Shown here: positions 29,444 through 33,480 of the stretch, one piece after another
Numbering within the stretch: the first letter of the stretch is position 1
Layout of the letters: every line of letters begins with the position of its first letter
Assembly (NCBI GenBank): GCA_902793635.1
Contig: CADBEA010000023.1
Span: forward strand, 1-33,480
Direction: 5' to 3'
Source of the DNA: an uncultured Erysipelotrichaceae bacterium
GTDB taxonomy: Bacteria; Bacillota_I; Bacilli_A; Erysipelotrichales; Erysipelotrichaceae
Length of the DNA stretch: 33,480 nt
Program-made: the position numbers and the translations under genes
The notes under the pieces: model-generated
The model's input: the letters and a program-made list of their open reading frames with translations, nothing else
What the model was told of the DNA's origin: nothing
Database searches by the model: none

Positions 29444-31390
29444 ATGCAATACAAATATCCGCATCTTTCCAGTCCAATCACACTGGGCCGCACCGTCTTC
29501 CGCAACCGCATGTTCTCCGCTCCAATGGGCGGCACGGACATCACCAATGACGGCTGTATCGGACCCAAATCACGTGCTTTTTACGAACTGCGCGCCCGGG
29601 GCGGGGCGGCCGCGGTCACCGTTTCCGAATGCATGGTTCATCCCGCCACCGACGGATCCCATGCTTATCATCTGGATGAAAGCATTCTGAATTCACTTGC
29701 CAATGCGACCTACGCCGCGGACGCCATCCGCCGGCATGGGGCCATCCCTTCTCTGGAACTGTCACACTCCGGTATGTTCGCCGGAACATACATGACCGAC
29801 AAATCCAAACAGCATGCCCTGAAACAATGGGGTCCGTCTGATACTGTCCGGGCTGACGGCGTGCCGGTACAGGCACTGACAAAGGAAATGATTGCCGAGA
29901 TCACCGAGGCATATGCCCATGTCGCAGGTCTGGCCAAACGGGCCGGTTTTGAACTGCTGATGATCCACGGCGGCCATGGCTGGCTGATCAACCAGTTTCT
30001 CTCACCTTTGTTCAATCACCGCAACGATGAATACGGCGGATCACTGGAAAACCGCTGCCGTTTCGCCATTGAAGTGCTGAAGGCAGTCAGAGAAGCCGTC
30101 GGACCGTTCTTCCCGATTGAATTCCGCATGAGCGGTTCTGAGTTTGTGGAAGGCGGCTACGGTCTTGATGAAGGTGTGCGTATCGCCCAGATGATCGAAC
30201 CGTATGTGGATCTGATCCATGTTTCCAGCGGCACATATCAGAAAACCTTCGGCATCACGCATCCGTCCATGTTTACCGAGCATGGCCGGAATGTCTTCCT
30301 GGCCGCGGAAATCAAAAAACATGTTTCCAAACCGGTCGCGACGATCGGCGGCCTCAATGATCCGGCGCAGATGGAAGCCATCATCGCCGAAGGCAAAGCC
30401 GATGTCGTCTATATGGCAAGAGCCCTGCTGGCGGATCCGTTTTTGCCGAACAAAGTTATGGCGAACAAGGACGAGGATATCGTCCGCTGCCTGCGCTGCT
30501 TTACCTGCATGGCAGAACGTGCCTCCACTTCCACCCGCAGATGCACAGTCAATCCGCTGATCGGCAGAGAAGACGAAGGCTGGGAGATCCAGCCTGCTCC
30601 GGTGAAAAAGAAAGTGCTGGTAGCCGGCGGCGGCCCCGGCGGTCTGTATGCAGCATACACTGCCGCAAGACGCGGTCATCAGGTCATTCTCTGCGAGAAA
30701 GAGAATCTGTGCGGCGGCATTCTCAAGAGTGAACAGGCTCTTCCTTTCAAATATGAAATGTATCAGCTGGCCGGCACTTATGAAAAATTCGCCCGTGATG
30801 CCGGTGTCGAGATCCGCACCAGTACGGAAGTCACGAAAGAATATGTCGAAAAGGAAGCACCGGACGCACTGATCATCGCCTGCGGCTCCGCGCCGCTGGT
30901 TCCGCCGCTTCCAGGTCTTGATGGTGACAATGTCGTCATCGTCAACAACTATTATCTGGAAAAAGAAAAAGTCGGCGATGAAGTCGTCGTCTTCGGCGGC
31001 GGCCTGGCCGGCTGTGAGTGTGCTGTACATCTTGGCATGGAAGGCAAAAAGGTTCGCATTGTGGAAATGCGTGACCGCCTGGCACCGGATGCCAATGTCC
31101 GCCACCGTCCCCTGCTGATGGCTGAGATCAGTAAGTATGCCGAAGTCTATACAAATCACAAAGGTCTCCGTGTGACTGCGGAAGGCATCTGGTGTGAAAA
31201 TGAAAACGGGGAAGAAGTCCTCGTCCCCGGTAAAACAGTCATCTGCGCGCTTGGTCAGAGATCAAGAAGCGATGTCGTCGATCAACTGAGAGGCACGGCT
31301 CCGTTTGTCCGTGTCATCGGTGATGCTGAACGTGTTTCCACCATTACCAACGCCGTCTACTGGGGCTACCACGCCGCTCTGGATATCTGA
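29444..31390 (+). CDS. Old Yellow Enzyme family NAD(P)H:flavin oxidoreductase (2,4-dienoyl-CoA reductase/BaiCD-like)
   Basis: 648 residues in three parts. An FMN-binding TIM barrel occupies about 1-340 (MFSAPMGGTDITNDG, the active-site-like HGGHGWLINQFLSPLFNHRNDEYGGS). A 4Fe-4S cysteine cluster follows (CLRCFTCMAERASTSTRRC). The last part is an FAD/NAD(P)-binding two-dinucleotide-fold module (VLVAGGGPGGLYAAYTAARRGHQVILCE, then VVFGGGLAGCECAVHLG). This is the layout of dienoyl-CoA reductase, enoate reductases and the bile-acid enzymes BaiCD/BaiH. It reduces an activated C=C bond; the substrate is not readable. AGGAGG lies about 6 bp before ATG. Monocistronic, followed by a terminator. Confidence 0.9.
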   Translation: MQYKYPHLSSPITLGRTVFRNRMFSAPMGGTDITNDGCIGPKSRAFYELRARGGAAAVTVSECMVHPATDGSHAYHLDESILNSLANATYAADAIRRHGAIPSLELSHSGMFAGTYMTDKSKQHALKQWGPSDTVRADGVPVQALTKEMIAEITEAYAHVAGLAKRAGFELLMIHGGHGWLINQFLSPLFNHRNDEYGGSLENRCRFAIEVLKAVREAVGPFFPIEFRMSGSEFVEGGYGLDEGVRIAQMIEPYVDLIHVSSGTYQKTFGITHPSMFTEHGRNVFLAAEIKKHVSKPVATIGGLNDPAQMEAIIAEGKADVVYMARALLADPFLPNKVMANKDEDIVRCLRCFTCMAERASTSTRRCTVNPLIGREDEGWEIQPAPVKKKVLVAGGGPGGLYAAYTAARRGHQVILCEKENLCGGILKSEQALPFKYEMYQLAGTYEKFARDAGVEIRTSTEVTKEYVEKEAPDALIIACGSAPLVPPLPGLDGDNVVIVNNYYLEKEKVGDEVVVFGGGLAGCECAVHLGMEGKKVRIVEMRDRLAPDANVRHRPLLMAEISKYAEVYTNHKGLRVTAEGIWCENENGEEVLVPGKTVICALGQRSRSDVVDQLRGTAPFVRVIGDAERVSTITNAVYWGYHAALDI

Positions 31391-31400
31391 GTAATGTATC

Positions 31401-31433
31401 AAGGCAGTCCTGCATCAAACAGGACTGCCTTTT
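31401..31433. terminator. Bidirectional terminator
   Basis: AAGGCAGTCCTG (31401-31412) pairs perfectly with CAGGACTGCCTT (31420-31431), followed by TTG. It separates the reductase gene from the convergent CmpB-type gene. Confidence 0.8.
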
Positions 31434-31434
31434 G

Positions 31435-32094
31435 TTATGTCTGAGGATTTTTGCCGAACAGACCGCTGATCCAGTCCACCGCCGCGAAGAAGACGTTGTC
31501 CAGACCTTCATGTTCCCGCAGATAGCGGCCGGCAAAGCTTGTCATGGTTTTGTTGATCCGGTTTTCCACGGCATCCAGCCGGGGATTCTCCGACTGCAGA
31601 CCTTTATAGGAAAAGATGATATCCAGGATCAGCAGCATCGCGAATATGGAAGCCGCCGCATTGACCAGTTGGATGGGCAGTCTGTCGATCCAGGGAATCA
31701 GTACCGGATCGAACACATAGACAATTACCAGTGCCGCGATGCCGAAGCCGATGGCAGCCGGCAGACAGATCCGGCCATGCAGGTTCAGCGGTGAACGTGA
31801 ATAATCCCAGTAGGATGTATGCAGATATTCTTCAATCAGATAATGGATCGGGTATTCCAGAAAGGCTGAACCGATCACGCCGGTCAGAAATACCATCAGC
31901 GGCGTATGATCGGGCAGGATATTCCTGAACAGAATGGATCCGATCAGAGCTCCCACACCGTAGATCGGAATAATGGGACCATAGAGAGAGCCGCGGTTAT
32001 CCCACCTTCCCAGCCAGAGCGTCATGGCCGTGCATTCATAGATATAACCGACAAAAGCCATCACAGTAAAATAGATCATGTATTTTGCTATCAT
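31435..32094 (-). CDS. CmpB-type putative ABC-transporter permease family membrane protein
   Basis: 219 residues. Family features of the CmpB-like group (the 'putative ABC-transporter type IV' family): YFTVMAFVGYIYECTAMTLWLGRWDNRGSLYGPIIPIYGVGAL at the start, then FLEYPIHYLIEEYLHTSYWDYSRSPLNLHGRICL. About five membrane helices and a soluble C-terminal tail. True transport function is unproven for the family. ATG 32094 overlaps the stop of the HD-domain gene (ATGA), so translation is coupled; an upstream in-frame start at 32121 lies within that gene. Confidence 0.85.
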   Translation of the reverse strand: MIAKYMIYFTVMAFVGYIYECTAMTLWLGRWDNRGSLYGPIIPIYGVGALIGSILFRNILPDHTPLMVFLTGVIGSAFLEYPIHYLIEEYLHTSYWDYSRSPLNLHGRICLPAAIGFGIAALVIVYVFDPVLIPWIDRLPIQLVNAAASIFAMLLILDIIFSYKGLQSENPRLDAVENRINKTMTSFAGRYLREHEGLDNVFFAAVDWISGLFGKNPQT

Positions 32095-32570
32095 CGCTGA
32101 AATGTCTCCCTGAGTGCGCATAGTTTATCGGCGATACACACCAGAACGGCTTCCCGGTGTCTGGGGATACTGCGGAGGGTGAGCGGCCACATATGGCAGC
32201 GGATCACCTCCTGGGTTTTATCATCCGCATGGAATTCTTCCACGGCGTTTTTGCAAGCTTCGAAGGGATGCGTATAGCCATGCATCTGAAAAATATGAAT
32301 GCTCAAAGGTTTGTCATGCCAGTCGTAGAGATAGAAATCATGCAGGATCGCACCTGGCAGTAATACATGCAGATCCGCTTTTTTACCAAGCATGCGGTCC
32401 AGACGATATGCCGTCAGGGCCACATTCAGACTGTGCTGCAGCACACTGATCCTGCCATGGGCGCAATAGTCTTTCATTCCCCTGACTTTCGGATGGGAAA
32501 GATACGGGGAAAGAATGTCATTGAATTCCTGCAGTTCTTTTTTGGACAGATTCGGCTTCATGGATTTCAT
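32091..32570 (-). CDS. HD-domain protein
   Basis: 159 residues with HD-superfamily metal ligands: VLQHSLNVALTAYRL (first His), AILHDFYLYDWH (the HD pair), HIFQMHGYTHPFEACKNA (a conserved His downstream) and CIADKLCAL (last Asp). Such proteins are phosphohydrolases of nucleotides or related compounds. Overlaps and is coupled to the CmpB-type membrane protein, a pairing seen in several Firmicutes. Two near starts (ATG 32570 and the ATG 9 bp later) are possible; ribosome sites are weak for both. Confidence 0.82.
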   Translation of the reverse strand: MKSMKPNLSKKELQEFNDILSPYLSHPKVRGMKDYCAHGRISVLQHSLNVALTAYRLDRMLGKKADLHVLLPGAILHDFYLYDWHDKPLSIHIFQMHGYTHPFEACKNAVEEFHADDKTQEVIRCHMWPLTLRSIPRHREAVLVCIADKLCALRETFQR

Positions 32571-32635
32571 CTCTTTTACCCACTATAACATGTATGCATT
32601 TTCCGGAAAACCACAGCCGATTCATCTCTCCGCTG

Positions 32636-32664
32636 TTTTCAGCATGGATAAATACGTTTACAAT
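32636..32664 (+). promoter_or_regulatory. Promoter giving a possibly leaderless SGNH hydrolase mRNA
   Basis: TTTTCA (32636-32641), a 17-bp spacer and TACAAT (32659-32664). The start of transcription would fall at 32670-32672, on the ATG itself. No ribosome site is present between 32650 and 32671. Confidence 0.45.
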
Positions 32665-32671
32665 ATGAACT

Positions 32672-33361
32672 ATGAAAAAGAGAATACTTTGTTACGGAGA
32701 CTCCAATACCTATGGATACTTACCGGCCGGAAACGGCAGACGTTACAGCGAAGGTGTCCGCTGGCCTTCCGTTCTTCAGAAACTGCTGGGTGAAGAATAT
32801 ACCGTTATCGAAGAAGGATTGTGCGGCCGCACCACGGATGCTGAACCTGTCGATGAGCCATGGAAGAACGGAGAAAGCTACCTCTGTGCCGCTCTGAGCA
32901 CACACCGTCCCATTGACATGGCGGTATTCATGCTGGGAACCAACGATCTGAAAGCATCTTTCCACCGCACCGCGGAGACCATTGCGGCCGGCATGAAAAC
33001 CATTCTTGAGCAGACAAATTCCTTCCTGATGCTCAAACAGGAATACCTTCCGAAAATCCTTCTGATCGCACCGGCGTATATCAATGACACATCCAGAGGT
33101 CCGTTCGGTGATGAGTTTGATCAGACATCACAGCAGATGTCCCGTCTTCTCGCCAGCCAGTACAAAACTCTCACCGAAGAATATGACGCTCTGTTTCTGG
33201 ATGCGGCTGAATTTGCGGCAACATCACCCAGAGACGGTCTTCATCTTGACGCTGAGAATCATCGCCGGCTTGGTGAAGCAGTCTATGAATTGATCCGGGA
33301 CTGGTATGCGGAACATCCGGAGACTGATCCGAAACACGAAATGTTTGATATCCATGAATAA
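32672..33361 (+). CDS. SGNH/GDSL-family hydrolase
   Basis: 229 residues with the SGNH blocks: CYGDSNTYGY (nucleophile Ser in block I), GLCGRTT (Gly block II), MLGTNDLK (Asn block III) and SPRDGLHLDAENHRRLG (Asp-x-x-His block V). An extra-loop segment with PWKNGESYLCAAL lies between II and III. Acts on esters, often acetyl groups of carbohydrates; no signal peptide, so cytosolic. The start ATG is followed by MKKRILCYGDSN, the proper start of the fold, so the gene start is sure although no Shine-Dalgarno is present. Confidence 0.9.
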   Translation: MKKRILCYGDSNTYGYLPAGNGRRYSEGVRWPSVLQKLLGEEYTVIEEGLCGRTTDAEPVDEPWKNGESYLCAALSTHRPIDMAVFMLGTNDLKASFHRTAETIAAGMKTILEQTNSFLMLKQEYLPKILLIAPAYINDTSRGPFGDEFDQTSQQMSRLLASQYKTLTEEYDALFLDAAEFAATSPRDGLHLDAENHRRLGEAVYELIRDWYAEHPETDPKHEMFDIHE

Positions 33362-33363
33362 AA

Positions 33364-33434
33364 AAATGCAGGACATCCTGCATTTCAGTTTGTTGACAAA
33401 GTGGTGTTTTTCAAAAAGAAAGCACCGCTTTTTT
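33364..33434 (+). terminator. Two successive hairpin terminators
   Basis: AAATGCAGGA (33364-33373) pairs with TCCTGCATTT (33376-33385). GTGGTG (33401-33406) pairs with CACCGC (33423-33428, one G-U) and is followed by six T's. The last 46 bp to the window edge hold no recognisable gene. Confidence 0.65.
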
Positions 33435-33480
33435 CATTTCGAAGCGATGCGGATATGAATCGATGATCATTTTTGTCGAA

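Noticed and set aside
1-33480. UGA=Trp for the whole genome
   Set aside because: Host genes such as proB, proA, the DUF4910 peptidase and the sigma factor end with UGA at natural lengths, and host Trp codons are TGG.
33390-33480. C-terminal end of a minus-strand gene at the right edge
   Set aside because: The open frame passes through terminator hairpins and shows no recognisable family; too short to judge.

Overview
The window is about 33.5 kb of a Bacillota-type chromosome: strong AGGAGG ribosome sites, TTGACA/TATAAT promoters, GC-moderate host DNA, a typical lgt, an anaerobic glycyl-radical locus, and a soluble proB/proA pair. An Erysipelotrichia-like gut anaerobe would fit, but that is inference. 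The host uses UGA as a normal stop (for example proB, proA, the ATC hydrolase and the ECF sigma gene).

Host left part (1-17.9 kb). The window opens inside the 3' end (domains V and VI) of a group II intron that abuts an ATC-hydrolase-family gene. Next comes a divergent glycyl-radical locus: a fructose-6-phosphate-aldolase-type enzyme and a PflD-type glycyl radical enzyme on the minus strand, with the radical-SAM activase and a DeoR regulator on the plus strand. The shared promoter region carries two pairs of 22-bp-spaced operator-like repeats. Then follow an ECF sigma / putative anti-sigma / DUF4349 lipoprotein / degenerate alpha-beta hydrolase operon, lgt, a D-2-hydroxyacid dehydrogenase and a CvpA-like membrane protein. 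Upstream of the CvpA-like gene lies a candidate noncoding RNA of about 275 nt on the minus strand. It has a strong UP-element promoter, six tandem hairpins (three capped by GNRA tetraloops) joined by near-constant 17-18-nt A-rich linkers, and an intrinsic terminator. A DUF4910 peptidase, a short CinA, two small membrane proteins, malQ and a flavodoxin-like protein complete this part.

Integrated element (17,896-26,816, about 8.9 kb). A tyrosine integrase has inserted an AT-rich element into the 3' end of a tRNA-Val(GAC) gene. A 16-bp core repeat bounds it and TGTTGGTAA arm-type sites lie near both ends. The left half holds an operon of small membrane or secreted proteins, including three short genes of 31-58 codons, under a promoter with three palindromic operators and a divergent Xre-type repressor. 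The middle holds a serine recombinase module flanked by a 94-bp perfect direct repeat, and a second operator/repressor switch. The right half is a minus-strand run of small genes: a PD-(D/E)XK-like nuclease, HTH proteins and a HEPN-like protein. Three of these genes are interrupted only by UGA codons, five in all, at positions where tryptophan fits. No UAA, UAG or frameshift interrupts them, and no gene in the block needs UGA as its terminator. Either the block was built for a UGA=Trp code or for UGA readthrough, or it shows an unusually uniform kind of decay. This is the most interesting signal in the window together with the hairpin-array RNA.

Host right part (26.8-33.5 kb). The original tRNA terminator is followed by proB-proA (glutamate to glutamate semialdehyde), an Old Yellow Enzyme/NAD(P)-flavin reductase, a CmpB-type membrane protein with an HD-domain protein, and an SGNH hydrolase that may be leaderless.
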